46,575 nucleotides of DNA from Polaribacter sp. GTDB taxonomy: Bacteria > Bacteroidota > Bacteroidia > Flavobacteriales > Flavobacteriaceae. Positions 37,092 through 46,575 of this stretch are shown in pieces. The position numbers and the translations under genes were made by a program. The notes below the pieces were generated by a model, which was given only the letters and a program-made list of their open reading frames with translations, had not been told where the DNA came from and ran no database searches. The stretch's first letter is position 1, and the number at the start of each line of letters is the position of its first letter. Location: the NCBI GenBank assembly GCA_020631275.1, contig JAHDHO010000002.1, positions 1 to 46,575 of the forward strand. Direction: 5' to 3'.

Positions 37092-38594
37092 TTATTTATC
37101 TCTTCTCACAAATAAGGTATCTAACTTCATTTCTTTCTGCAACCAAGTTCTTAACTCTCGTTCTTTTGGTGAAATGATACTATCTGGCAGTTTTAAATTC
37201 CACCTTATTATTGCTACTGGTATAGTATCTATTTTTATAAAATCTTTAGAAGATAAAACACTTGCAAAACCAATTTCTTTAATATCTGCATATCTAATTT
37301 TTGCATCTTTAGCTATTCTGCTAAAAGCAATTATATTCTGGTTTTTATTCAATGCGTCTTGTTCTATTCTCGTATTTAATGAAGATATCGTTTCTTGTAA
37401 AGCTGTAATTTGCTTTTGCAAGCCAGCAATTATATTTTTACTTTCTTGCAACTCTTCTCTTTTCTCTTTGTAAGCAGTTGTTATTAACTCAAAACTCTTG
37501 GTATCACTCCCTTTAACTTTAATCTTAACCTCTCTTAAATAGTCATATCTTGGATCATTTAACAACCTACTTTCTAACATGTTTTTTTCAGCAGAACTTA
37601 CTTCATTAAAAAAATTTAAATTTAAGATTTTGGTGTTTTTCTCATAAATTTCCTCTACGTCATCATCTATTAACTGATAATTATCTACTGTTTTTATCTC
37701 ATTTTTAATAAAAGTATTTATCTGAGTAGAAATTTGGTTTTCTTTAAAGACATTTATAAAAGTGAATATGGCCGGTATCATAACTGCTAAACCAACAATA
37801 GTTGCTATTGTAGAATAACGTTTTCTTTTAGCAGCATTGGCATATTTGTGCATTGGAAAACGCAATAACTTCAATACTAAAAATGTTGCCAAAGCAATAA
37901 AAATAGTATTTATTGTAAACAAGTACATTGCTCCAAAAAAGTAAGGAAAATTTCCTTTAGCTAAACCATAACCAGCTGTACAGAGAGGAGGCATTAGTGC
38001 TGTAGCAATAGCTACTCCAAAAATTACAGAAGCAATTGTACCTCTTTTTGTTCTGGCAACCATTAAAGCTAAACCACCAAAAAATGCGATTAAAACATCA
38101 CGAATGTCTGGACTTACACGTCCTAATAATTCTGAATTATCTTGACTTAACGGAAAGAAATAAAAGAATAAAAAAGAAGCAAATAAACTTAAGCCAATCA
38201 TTGTACCTAAGTTTACTAATGATTTTTTGAACGTGTTAATATCATTTAAAGCAAAAGACATTCCTATACCTAAAATTGGCCCCATTAAAGGCGATATTAA
38301 CATGGCTCCAATAACTACAGCGGTAGAGTCTGCATTTAACCCTATAGAAGCCACAAAAACAGCAAAAATAAGAATCCAAGCAGTTGCACCTTTAAAAGGA
38401 ATATCTGCTTTTATAGCTTCTAAAGTAGCCTCATGGTCTGTATCATGTCTAAAGTCAAAAAGTTCAATTAAAAACTTCTTTATACTTTCAAATAAACCTT
38501 TTGCCTCATTTTTCACACTCTGTTTAGAATCTTCGTTTGTAGAATTTTCTTCCGGCGGATGTGGTTTTATATTCTTCTCTATATCTTCTTCCAT
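37092..38594 (-). CDS. DUF389 domain-containing membrane protein
   Basis: 500 aa; 'NADSTAVVIGAMLISPLMGPILGIGMSFALND', 'GVAIATALMPPLCTAGYGLAKGNF' DUF389 hallmark. Confidence 0.9.
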   Translation of the reverse strand: MEEDIEKNIKPHPPEENSTNEDSKQSVKNEAKGLFESIKKFLIELFDFRHDTDHEATLEAIKADIPFKGATAWILIFAVFVASIGLNADSTAVVIGAMLISPLMGPILGIGMSFALNDINTFKKSLVNLGTMIGLSLFASFLFFYFFPLSQDNSELLGRVSPDIRDVLIAFFGGLALMVARTKRGTIASVIFGVAIATALMPPLCTAGYGLAKGNFPYFFGAMYLFTINTIFIALATFLVLKLLRFPMHKYANAAKRKRYSTIATIVGLAVMIPAIFTFINVFKENQISTQINTFIKNEIKTVDNYQLIDDDVEEIYEKNTKILNLNFFNEVSSAEKNMLESRLLNDPRYDYLREVKIKVKGSDTKSFELITTAYKEKREELQESKNIIAGLQKQITALQETISSLNTRIEQDALNKNQNIIAFSRIAKDAKIRYADIKEIGFASVLSSKDFIKIDTIPVAIIRWNLKLPDSIISPKERELRTWLQKEMKLDTLFVRRDK

Positions 38595-38657
38595 ATTCTA
38601 TTGTTTAGAACGTTGGAAAGATACAAAAAAAGTTTACTGATAACGAATAAATAGAGT

Positions 38658-39213
38658 TTACTGTAGGTAGATTTTATCAATTTCTAATTTAAAATTTTGT
38701 TCTTTTTTATTTCCAATTAAAAAAGCAAGTTCTTCTATGTTTTCTGACGAAAAATTATCCATATTTAATTTTCTACCTCTAAATATACATATCAGACAAT
38801 AATATTTCTATAGTTTGCCATTCTCCATTTGTTTCAAAAGTTGAAATAAACGAATAATAATTACCAGATTTGTCTTTTATTCTAAATTGGTATTTCTTTC
38901 CATCACCTTTAACTTTTAAACAAACCCTCATAAAGTTTTTAACGTTAATAGAAGGAAAACGATAACGTAACGAAGAGAATCCTCCATTATTTTCTAAAGA
39001 AATATTTCCAAAAAACTCTCCAAAACCATTTTCGTTCAATTTGAAGTTTCCATTCGATTTTCCTCCCATAACAACATCATCAACAATTCTCCAAGAAGAA
39101 GTATTTGAATTAGAATTAAAGTCGAAAATAATATTTTGAAAATTGCTCATAAAAAAGATCGTTATAAATAATAATTTAATTTTGTTCATAATAAAAAGTG
39201 AATTACTAAACAA
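38658..39213 (-). pseudogene. CIA30-family protein disrupted by a small indel near 38784
   Basis: Intact N-part (ORF 38779..39213, likely start 39189) ends ...ILLSDMYI*; the remaining family C-terminus follows in another frame to 38658: FRGRKLNMDNFSSENIEELAFLIGNKKEQNFKLEIDKIYLQ*. Confidence 0.8.
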
Positions 39214-39261
39214 AACTATTTATTTAAGAACTAATTTACTGTTGAAATAGTGTTAAAATAA

Positions 39262-39291
39262 AAAAAACTTCATACAATGTATGAAGTTTTT
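39262..39291. terminator. Terminator downstream of tRNA-Lys
   Basis: AAAAACTTCATACaatGTATGAAGTTTTT. Confidence 0.8.
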
Positions 39292-39293
39292 AG

Positions 39294-39366
39294 TGACCGG
39301 GCTGGGGCTCGAACCCAGGACCCTCTCCTTAAAAGGGAGATGCTCTACCAACTGAGCTACCAGGTC
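39294..39366 (-). tRNA. tRNA-Lys (anticodon TTT)
   Basis: Minus strand GACCTGGTAGCTCAGTTGGTAGAGCATCTCCCTTTTAAGGAGAGGGTCCTGGGTTCGAGCCCCAGCCCGGTCA; cloverleaf folds, loop CTTTTAA, no encoded CCA. Confidence 0.96.
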
Positions 39367-39428
39367 ATTCTTTTCCGTTTTAGCGGGTGCAAATATAGAA
39401 GTTATTTTATAAAAAACAAACTTCTTTA

Positions 39429-40196
39429 CTATTTTGTTTCATTTAAATAAACTTGCCTTACTTTTTTCAATAAATTAGAAGAATAAACAAATCCTACAAC
39501 AGCTTCATTATCAGTAGAAAATATATCTTCACTAGATCCTTCCCATTCTTTTTTACCTTTATTTAAAAAAATAATTTTTTCTCCAATTTCTATTACAGAA
39601 TTCATATCATGTGTATTAATTACTGTTGTGATTTTATATTCATCGGTAATTTCCTGAATTAAATTATCAATAACAATTGCTGTTTGAGGATCTAAACCAG
39701 AGTTTGGCTCATCACAAAACAAATATTTAGGATTCATAACAATTGCTCTTGCAATGGCAACTCTTTTTTGCATTCCACCAGATAATTCTGCAGGTAATTT
39801 TTTATTCGAATTTTCTAAATTAACACGATTTAAAACAACGTTTACGCGATCTAACATTTCTGCTCTCGATTTTCTGGTAAACATTTTTAAGGGGAACATT
39901 ACATTTTCTTCTACTGTTTGAGAGTCAAACAAAGCACTTCCTTGAAAAACCATACCAATTTCTTGTCTCCACTGCATTTTTTGTTCTTGAGTAAATTCAG
40001 TGTTTAATCTTCCGTCAAAAGCAACCGTTCCTTTCTCTGGAATATGCAAACCAATTAAAGACTTTAAAAATACTGTTTTACCAGAACCACTTTGTCCAAT
40101 AATTAAATTTGTTTTTCCAGGTAAAAAAGTTGTTGTAATGCCTTTTAAAACTTCTGTACCATTAAATCCTTTATGTAAATTCTTTACTTCTATCAT
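39429..40196 (-). CDS. ABC transporter ATP-binding protein, MlaF-like
   Basis: 255 aa; Walker A 'GQSGSGKTV', signature 'LSGGMQKRVAIARAI', Walker B 'YLFCDEP'; adjacent to MlaE-like permease. Confidence 0.93.
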   Translation of the reverse strand: MIEVKNLHKGFNGTEVLKGITTTFLPGKTNLIIGQSGSGKTVFLKSLIGLHIPEKGTVAFDGRLNTEFTQEQKMQWRQEIGMVFQGSALFDSQTVEENVMFPLKMFTRKSRAEMLDRVNVVLNRVNLENSNKKLPAELSGGMQKRVAIARAIVMNPKYLFCDEPNSGLDPQTAIVIDNLIQEITDEYKITTVINTHDMNSVIEIGEKIIFLNKGKKEWEGSSEDIFSTDNEAVVGFVYSSNLLKKVRQVYLNETK

Positions 40197-40199
40197 GTA

Positions 40200-40940
40200 T
40201 TAAGTTAATAGCATTTGAGTTAAAAAATAATTTGCAATAACTATTAAAATGGTTGTCCAAACTACAGCTTGTGTACTTGCTCTACCAACAGCAATCGATC
40301 CTCCTTTTACATAATAACCATGATAAGAAGGCACAGTTGCAATTAAAAAAGAGAAAATTACCGTTTTAATTAATGCATATACTATTAAAAAAGGTTTAAA
40401 GTCTGTTTGAATACCAGTAATATAATCAGAACCCGCAAACAGTCCAGAGAGTACACCGGCAATCCAACCTCCAAAAATACCAAGTGCCATTGCTAAAGTT
40501 ATCAAAAAAGGGTAGAAAAAAAGTGCCGCAATAATTTTTGGCAATACTAAAAAATTAAGTGAATTAATTCCCATAACTTCTAAAGCATCTATTTGCTCTG
40601 TAACACGCATTGTTCCTATACTAGATGTTATGTAAGAGCCTACCTTACCTGCTAAAATAATACAACAAAAAGTAGGTGCAAACTCTAAAATTATAGATCT
40701 CTTAGCAGCAAAACCAATTAAAGAGTCTGGTATAAATGGGCTATCTAAATTTAAGGCAGTTTGCAATGCAATTACACCACCTATAAAAAAAGAAATAAAC
40801 ATAATAATACCCAAAGATTTAATACCTAAATCTTCAATTTCTTTCATTAATGCTTGGTAAAAAACACGACGTTTCTGCGGTTTTCTAAAAACACGCTTTA
40901 ACATCATAAAATATTTACCCACATGTTCTAAATACGTCAT
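40200..40940 (-). CDS. ABC transporter permease, MlaE-like
   Basis: 246 aa; 'EFAPTFCCIILAGKVGSYITSSIGTMRVTEQIDALEVMGINSLNFLVLPKIIAA' MlaE motif. Confidence 0.93.
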   Translation of the reverse strand: MTYLEHVGKYFMMLKRVFRKPQKRRVFYQALMKEIEDLGIKSLGIIMFISFFIGGVIALQTALNLDSPFIPDSLIGFAAKRSIILEFAPTFCCIILAGKVGSYITSSIGTMRVTEQIDALEVMGINSLNFLVLPKIIAALFFYPFLITLAMALGIFGGWIAGVLSGLFAGSDYITGIQTDFKPFLIVYALIKTVIFSFLIATVPSYHGYYVKGGSIAVGRASTQAVVWTTILIVIANYFLTQMLLT

Positions 40941-41051
40941 TTAAACTAATTTTAGGCTAAAGTATTAAAATATGATTAATTGAATGTTAATTATACAACT
41001 TCAAAATAAAAAATAATTACTTTTGATGAAATTTATAATATTTTTCAACTA

Positions 41052-42695
41052 ATGAAGAAAGCTATTTTCTACCTATTAACATCAATTATTTTAGTCTCTA
41101 GTTGTACTAAAAGTACTACAAAAACATCAGAAAAACCAAAGTTAGTTATTGGTATTGTAATAGATCAAATGAGATATGATTATTTAACGAGATATGCTGA
41201 CAGGTATTCTGATGGCGGATTTAATAGAATTTTAAAAAATGGGTTCTCCCTTGAAAATGCCCATTTTAATTATATACCAACATATACTGCAGTAGGCCAT
41301 ACATCAATATTTACAGGTACAACACCCAATAACCATGGAATTATTTCTAACAATTGGTATGATAAAAAATTAAAAGAAACAATATATTGTGTAGATGATA
41401 ACAATTATAATACAGTTGGAAATGATGGTTATGTTGGAAAAAAATCTCCACATAGGTTGTATACAACAACGATAACCGATCAATTACAATTAGCTCAAAA
41501 TATGCAAGGAAAAACAATTGGTATTTCTATTAAAGATAGATCTGCAATTTTACCAGTTGGCCATACAGCTAACGCTGCATATTGGTACGATGGCGGCGAT
41601 AAAAATCAATGGATAACAAGTTCTTTTTATATGGATGAATTACCGAATTGGGTAAAAGATTTCAATAAAAATAACAATGCAGATTCTTATTTAAATACTA
41701 CTTGGGAAACTTTATATGACATTGAAACATATACGCAAAGTAGAACTGATAATAACATCTACGAAAATAATTTAAATGGAAAAGAAAAACCAGATTTCCC
41801 TAAAAATTTAAAAGAACTAAGAAGTAAAAATGGAAATTATAGTTTGATAAAAACAATTCCTGCGGGTAATACTTACACTGTAGACTTTGCAAAAGCAGTT
41901 ATTAAAGGAGAAAAATTAGGTACTACTAAATTTACAGATTTTTTAAGTGTAAGTTTTTCTTCTACCGATTATGTTGGGCACAGATACGGTGTTGCTGCTG
42001 TAGAAACTGAAGATACATATTTAAGACTAGACAAAGATTTAGAAGATTTTTTTAATTTCTTAGATTCTGAAGTTGGAAAAGGAAATTATACATTATTTTT
42101 AACAGCAGATCATGCAGCTGTTCATGTTCCTTCTTATCTACAATCCTTAAAAATTCCTGCTCATTATATGAGTACAAAAGATTTTAGTGACTTCTTATTA
42201 GGTATTACTCAAAAATATTTTAATTCTAAAGAATTGATTGAAAATGTTTCTAATTATCAAATCTTTTTAGATAAAAATAAAATTGAATCTTTAGGTTTAA
42301 ATAAAAATGATGTTGCGCAGAGAATTGCTGATGAAGTTGTAAATTTTGATAAAATATATAAAGCTGTAACCGCAAGAACACTGCAAACTACTCAGTTTTC
42401 TACCGGAATATTAAGCTCTTTACAAAATGGATATAATCAGAAATTTTCTGGAGATGTTTTAATGATTCCTTATCCAGCAACATTAATTAGCAGTAGAAAA
42501 GGTACAAGTCATGGTTCTGGTTATTCTTATGATACTCATGTGCCAATTATCTTTTATGGCAACGGAATAAATAAAGGAAGATCTACTAAAAAATATGACA
42601 TTATAGATATTGCACCCACAATTTCTAATTTACTTAAAATCGAAGCTCCAAACGGAACTTCTGGAAAAATTATAGAAGAAGTTCTAAAAAAATAA
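41052..42695 (+). CDS. PafA-type alkaline phosphatase family protein
   Basis: 547 aa; lipobox 'LVSSCTK'; 'GIVIDQMRYDYLTRYADRYSDGGFNRILKNG', 'YIPTYTAVGHTSIFTGTTPNNHGI', 'LFLTADHAAVHVPSY'. Confidence 0.92.
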   Translation: MKKAIFYLLTSIILVSSCTKSTTKTSEKPKLVIGIVIDQMRYDYLTRYADRYSDGGFNRILKNGFSLENAHFNYIPTYTAVGHTSIFTGTTPNNHGIISNNWYDKKLKETIYCVDDNNYNTVGNDGYVGKKSPHRLYTTTITDQLQLAQNMQGKTIGISIKDRSAILPVGHTANAAYWYDGGDKNQWITSSFYMDELPNWVKDFNKNNNADSYLNTTWETLYDIETYTQSRTDNNIYENNLNGKEKPDFPKNLKELRSKNGNYSLIKTIPAGNTYTVDFAKAVIKGEKLGTTKFTDFLSVSFSSTDYVGHRYGVAAVETEDTYLRLDKDLEDFFNFLDSEVGKGNYTLFLTADHAAVHVPSYLQSLKIPAHYMSTKDFSDFLLGITQKYFNSKELIENVSNYQIFLDKNKIESLGLNKNDVAQRIADEVVNFDKIYKAVTARTLQTTQFSTGILSSLQNGYNQKFSGDVLMIPYPATLISSRKGTSHGSGYSYDTHVPIIFYGNGINKGRSTKKYDIIDIAPTISNLLKIEAPNGTSGKIIEEVLKK

Positions 42696-43370
42696 TTACC
42701 TCTTAAAGACTGAATTATTTTGGTGTTTTTTTATTGCTTTTTTAGAGAGAACAACTCCTATGATAAGTGATATAAAAGCACCAATTGAAATTCCTGGAAT
42801 AAAGTTTATAAATAGAAAAAAATCATAAGCACCATGAAATAATGTTGCTAATAATAAACCTATTAAATTCAATTGAACTCTATTCTTAGAAAATTTAGCT
42901 TTTCCCATAAAATATCCCATCAAAATACCAAAAGTTGCGTGTGCAGGAACAGCCGTAAAAGCTCTTATTAAACCTGTACCAGCACCATATTGAAAAGTAT
43001 AAATTACATTTTCTAAAGCAGCAAACCCCATAGAAACCATTACTGCATAAACAATACCATCAAAAGGTTCATTAAATTCTTTATGTTTCTGTGCGTAAAA
43101 TCTAACGATTAAATATTTAGAAAACTCTTCTACCAAAGCAACTACTATAAAAGCTTTTAAAAACTGATGAAATATATCTTTAGAATTTAATACAGGAAAT
43201 AATAAAGTAGCAGCATAACCAATAGCAAATGTTAGAATTACACTTATAGTTGCACCCAGTACAAATGATTTTGCTAAAATTGCTACTGGTTCTTTTTCAT
43301 ATTTATCTTTAAAATAAATATATAATATTATGATTGTTACGGGCGCAATGGCCAAGAGTAGTAAATTCAT
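42696..43370 (-). CDS. PrsW-family intramembrane metalloprotease-like protein
   Basis: 224 aa; multi-TM with 'VVALVEEFSKYLIVRF', 'EPFDGIVYAVMVSMGFAALENVIY', 'TAVPAHATFGILMGYFMG', 'LLATLFHGAYDF'. Confidence 0.9.
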   Translation of the reverse strand: MNLLLLAIAPVTIIILYIYFKDKYEKEPVAILAKSFVLGATISVILTFAIGYAATLLFPVLNSKDIFHQFLKAFIVVALVEEFSKYLIVRFYAQKHKEFNEPFDGIVYAVMVSMGFAALENVIYTFQYGAGTGLIRAFTAVPAHATFGILMGYFMGKAKFSKNRVQLNLIGLLLATLFHGAYDFFLFINFIPGISIGAFISLIIGVVLSKKAIKKHQNNSVFKR

Positions 43371-43397
43371 GTTTCCATAGCAATTTTAGACTTGAGC

Positions 43398-44330
43398 TTA
43401 ATTTTGTGGCAAGAATACTTCTGCCATCATACAACGTGCACTACCACCACCGCATGTTTCTATCGTTTCTAAAGAACTAGAAATAATTTTGCAATGATTG
43501 TTTATTTTAGCTATTTGGCTTTGAGTTAAGGAATCGTGAGCAGTTTTGCTCATTACAAGAAATAGCTCATCGTTAGCACCTCTAACTTGTAACATGTTTC
43601 CCGCAAAATTATGCATCTGTGCTTCGGTAATTTCAATTACCTGTTTACCATCTTCCTTTAGATGTTTTAAAACATTTTTCTTTTCTGCCTTATTATCTAT
43701 AGTTTCAAGACAGATTACAGCAAAAGTTTCTGCCACACACATCATAACATTTGTGTGATAAATAGCTGCTCTCTCTCCTTTTACAGTCTGATTAGCAACA
43801 AAAACTACAGGTGTATATTCAAAATCTTCACAAAACTCTATAAATAAATCTTCGTCTGCTCTAGCTGAAAGAGCACAATATGCTTTTCGATTTACTCTAT
43901 CTAAAATTATACTTCCTGTACCTTCTAAAAATAAATCTTCTTCTTCTGCAGAAGTATAATCAACAATATTTTCGATTAAAAAACCATTTTTTTCTAGTTC
44001 ATTTAAAATATCATCTCTTCTTTCTAAACGTCTGTTTTCTGCAAACATTGGATACAGCCCAACGGTTCCATCAGAATGAAAAGAAATCCAGTTATTAGGA
44101 AAAATTGAATCTGGAGTGTCAAATTTATCAGTATCAGAAACTACTACAACATTAACTCCAAAACTTTTTAATTTAAAAACATAGGCATCAAATTCTTGTT
44201 GAGCTTTTTTATTTATTTCAGCATTTTTTAAATCAATGTCTTCCTGAAAATAGTTGTTTACGGCGGTTTGTTCATTCATCCTAAAATTTATAGGACGAAT
44301 CATTAATATGGTATTTGTAGTTTGTTGCAT
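43398..44330 (-). CDS. CtlX-like (citrulline utilisation hydrolase / amidinotransferase, pentein fold)
   Basis: 'ILMIRPINFRMNEQTAVNNYFQ', 'DSIFPNNWISFHSDGTVGLYPMFAENRRLERR', 'ETCGGGSARCMMAEVFLP'. ORF track start 44360; MQQTTN at 44330 more likely. Confidence 0.87.
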   Translation of the reverse strand: MQQTTNTILMIRPINFRMNEQTAVNNYFQEDIDLKNAEINKKAQQEFDAYVFKLKSFGVNVVVVSDTDKFDTPDSIFPNNWISFHSDGTVGLYPMFAENRRLERRDDILNELEKNGFLIENIVDYTSAEEEDLFLEGTGSIILDRVNRKAYCALSARADEDLFIEFCEDFEYTPVVFVANQTVKGERAAIYHTNVMMCVAETFAVICLETIDNKAEKKNVLKHLKEDGKQVIEITEAQMHNFAGNMLQVRGANDELFLVMSKTAHDSLTQSQIAKINNHCKIISSSLETIETCGGGSARCMMAEVFLPQN

Positions 44331-44387
44331 AAATTTTAAATAAAGTACAAATATAAACACATATTATTATAGAATACGTATTAAATT

Positions 44388-44420
44388 TAAAAACCGTTTT
44401 CTTTTTTTGAAAACGGTTTT
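44388..44420. terminator. Intrinsic terminator
   Basis: AAAACCGTTTTC-ttttttt-GAAAACGGTTTT. Confidence 0.8.
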
Positions 44421-44440
44421 TAATAAATTTATTGTAGTCT

Positions 44441-45355
44441 TTATTCTCTTATTAATGGCATTGTAGAACACCTTAGTAAGCCTTCTTGTTTTGCAATTTC
44501 TGAGTAAGCAACTTCTTCAACTATAAAACCTTTACTTCTAAGCCATGTATTTAAGCGAGTAAAGTTTTTTTCTGAAATAATAACATCTTCCGAAATCGAA
44601 AAAATATTACTATTCATGTTATACATTTCTTTCTTATCAATTTCGAATATATTTTCTTTTCCGAAGAAATCTACCAACCATTGATATTCTTTTTCAATTA
44701 GAAATCCGTTTTTATGAAGTATAGCTTTGTCTTTACCTATTGGTTGAAAGCAACAATCTAAATGCAACGCATTCTCTTTAGGATTTACATTATCTTTTCT
44801 TAATTCAAAAGATTTTACAGTTTTTTCTGGAAACAATTCTTGCAACGCAATTACAGCGTCTGTATTAGTTCTTGCAGTAATAAAATCTGGGTAATCTTCT
44901 CCTGAGTAAGTTCCCACAAAAATATAATCATTCCAAGGCATTACATCACCACCTTCTACATGACATTCTTCTGGTAATTTTATAATATCATTGGCATCAA
45001 TTTGAGTTAATACATGATTAATCGCCTCAATTTCTTGGTCTCTATCTGGTAAAATATTTGCTTTTACCAATTTATCTTCTATCACAAATGCTATGTCTCT
45101 AGCAAAAATTTGATTGTAATTCTCAATTACTTTTGGTCTAAAAACTTTTACATGATATTTTTCTAAAATAGTTGCAACTGCATCTATTTCGGCAACCATA
45201 TCTACTTCTTTTGGGTAAGTGCCCGCAAGAACATGTTGTTTACTTTTAGGGTCGTAACAATCTTCTACTTTAGGTGTAGGACCAACACTATTTGCTATTC
45301 CTAATACAACAGCTTTAAGTTTAGCTGTTTCATTTTTGATATTTAATTTTAACAT
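44441..45355 (-). CDS. Arginine deiminase / dimethylarginine dimethylaminohydrolase family (pentein fold) protein
   Basis: 'FARDIAFVIEDKLVKANI', 'HVEGGDVMPWNDYIFVGTYS', 'HLDCCFQPIG', 'GLLRCSTMPLIRE'. ORF track start 45382 would place the start inside the citrate synthase terminator hairpin; MLKLNIKN at 45355 preferred. Confidence 0.85.
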   Translation of the reverse strand: MLKLNIKNETAKLKAVVLGIANSVGPTPKVEDCYDPKSKQHVLAGTYPKEVDMVAEIDAVATILEKYHVKVFRPKVIENYNQIFARDIAFVIEDKLVKANILPDRDQEIEAINHVLTQIDANDIIKLPEECHVEGGDVMPWNDYIFVGTYSGEDYPDFITARTNTDAVIALQELFPEKTVKSFELRKDNVNPKENALHLDCCFQPIGKDKAILHKNGFLIEKEYQWLVDFFGKENIFEIDKKEMYNMNSNIFSISEDVIISEKNFTRLNTWLRSKGFIVEEVAYSEIAKQEGLLRCSTMPLIRE

Positions 45356-45369
45356 ATAAAAAATGTAAA

Positions 45370-45400
45370 AAAAAAGCCTCATATAATTATGAAGCTTTTT
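45370..45400. terminator. Terminator downstream of citrate synthase
   Basis: AAAAAGCcTCATATaattATGAaGCTTTTT. Confidence 0.7.
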
Positions 45401-45416
45401 ATTGTTAGTGTTTTTA

Positions 45417-46575
45417 TTATCTATTTTCTATAGATGTAAAAGCTCTTAAGTTTTCACCAGTATAGATTTGACGTGGTCTACCTATTGGCTCTTTATTTAA
45501 GCGCATTTCTTTCCATTGTGCAATCCATCCTGGTAATCTACCTAATGCAAACATTACTGTAAACATTTCTACTGGTATACCCATTGCTCTGTATATAATA
45601 CCTGAATAGAAATCTACGTTAGGATATAATTTTCTATCTACAAAGTAAGGATCGTTAAGTGCTTCTTGTTCTAATCCTCTAGCAATATCTAAAATAGGAT
45701 CTTCTATACCTAAATCTTTTAAAACTTCATCAGCCGCTTTTTTAATAATTGTTGCTCGAGGATCAAAGTTTTTATAAACTCTGTGACCAAATCCCATTAA
45801 ACGGAAAGGATCATTTTTATCCTTTGCTTTAGCCATATATTTCTTAGTATCTCCTCCATCTTCTTTAATAGCTTCTAACATTTCTAAAACAGCTTGATTA
45901 GCACCACCATGTAATGGTCCCCAAAGTGCAGAAATTCCTGCAGATAAAGAAGCAAATAAACCTGCATGTGAAGAACCAACTATTCTTACTGTAGACGTAG
46001 AACAATTTTGCTCGTGATCTGCATGTAAAATTAATAATTTATCGATAGCATCTTTAATTATAGGATTGATTACGTATTCTTCGTTTGGCTCTTCAAACAT
46101 CATTTTCATAATGTTTTCTACATATCCTAAAGATTTAGAACCATAATTTAAAGGCAAACCTGTTTTCTTACGCATTGTCCAAGCAACTAATACCGGAAAT
46201 TTTCCTAATATTTTTACAATTGCATTGTACATTTCTTCTTCTGAATTTACATTTACTGAAGAAGGGTTAAAAGCAGTTAAAGCACTTGTTAATGAAGATA
46301 ATATTCCCATCGGATGCGCAGTCTTAGGAAAAGCATCTAAAATTTTCTTAACATCATCATCTACAACTGATTTTGATTTAATATCTGCATGAAATTTATC
46401 TAATTGCTCTTTTGTTGGTAATTCTCCAAAAATTAAAGCGTATGCAACTTCTAAAAAGTCTGCTTTTTCTGCTAAATCTTCAATAGAATAACCTCTATAT
46501 CTTAAAATTCCTTTTTCACCATCTAAAAAAGTAATAGCACTTTCACAAGAACCTGTATTCTTATATCCAGGATCT
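45417..46575 (-). CDS. gltA: Citrate synthase, 5' end beyond window
   Basis: 'LHADHEQNCSTSTVRIVGSSHAGLFASLSAGISALWGPLHGGANQAVLEML', 'MGFGHRVYKNFDPRA', 'NVDFYSGIIYRAMG'; minus-strand reading frame continues upstream of the ORF-track start (46310): DPGYKNTGSCESAITFLDGEKGILRYRGYSIEDLAEKADFLEVAYALIFGELPT... Confidence 0.97.
   Translation of the reverse strand, partial: DPGYKNTGSCESAITFLDGEKGILRYRGYSIEDLAEKADFLEVAYALIFGELPTKEQLDKFHADIKSKSVVDDDVKKILDAFPKTAHPMGILSSLTSALTAFNPSSVNVNSEEEMYNAIVKILGKFPVLVAWTMRKKTGLPLNYGSKSLGYVENIMKMMFEEPNEEYVINPIIKDAIDKLLILHADHEQNCSTSTVRIVGSSHAGLFASLSAGISALWGPLHGGANQAVLEMLEAIKEDGGDTKKYMAKAKDKNDPFRLMGFGHRVYKNFDPRATIIKKAADEVLKDLGIEDPILDIARGLEQEALNDPYFVDRKLYPNVDFYSGIIYRAMGIPVEMFTVMFALGRLPGWIAQWKEMRLNKEPIGRPRQIYTGENLRAFTSIENR

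Noticed and set aside
1-46575. Mobile elements, phage or toxin-antitoxin systems
   Set aside because: No transposase, integrase, phage structural or recognisable TA proteins seen in the ORF set; gene content is chromosomal housekeeping plus one PUL-like locus.

Overview
The 46.6 kb window looks like a chromosomal segment of a low-GC marine Flavobacteriaceae bacterium (Polaribacter/Tenacibaculum-like, inferred from protein families, A/T-rich Bacteroidetes-type promoters and lack of encoded CCA on the tRNA). Most of it is housekeeping: kynurenine pathway (kmo/kynU), serine/glycine metabolism (HAD-SerA fusion, gcvP), L31, SprT, Mla-type ABC pair, PafA-like phosphatase, PrsW-like protease, two pentein-fold arginine-modifying enzymes, citrate synthase, tRNA-Lys. 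The accessory highlight is a compact minus-strand locus (about 19.8-37.1 kb): GntR-type regulator, SusC, SusD, a double FG-GAP/UnbV lipoprotein, a cytoplasmic GH36-like alpha-galactosidase, a sodium:solute symporter, an uninterrupted glycerol kinase/glycerol-3-phosphate dehydrogenase fusion (1056 aa), and a vanadium-haloperoxidase-like lipoprotein. The enzyme logic (alpha-galactosidase + GlpK + GlpD, no surface glycanase) suggests uptake and catabolism of a galactosyl-glycerol, e.g. red-algal floridoside/isofloridoside or a galactolipid headgroup. Other notable items: manC with an in-frame TAA at codon 40, a CIA30-family gene broken by a small indel, seven perfect GTAAGCA tandem repeats, a Flavo-1-like RNA element, and a candidate L31 mRNA leader. 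All family calls are from reading motifs by eye; no database search was run.
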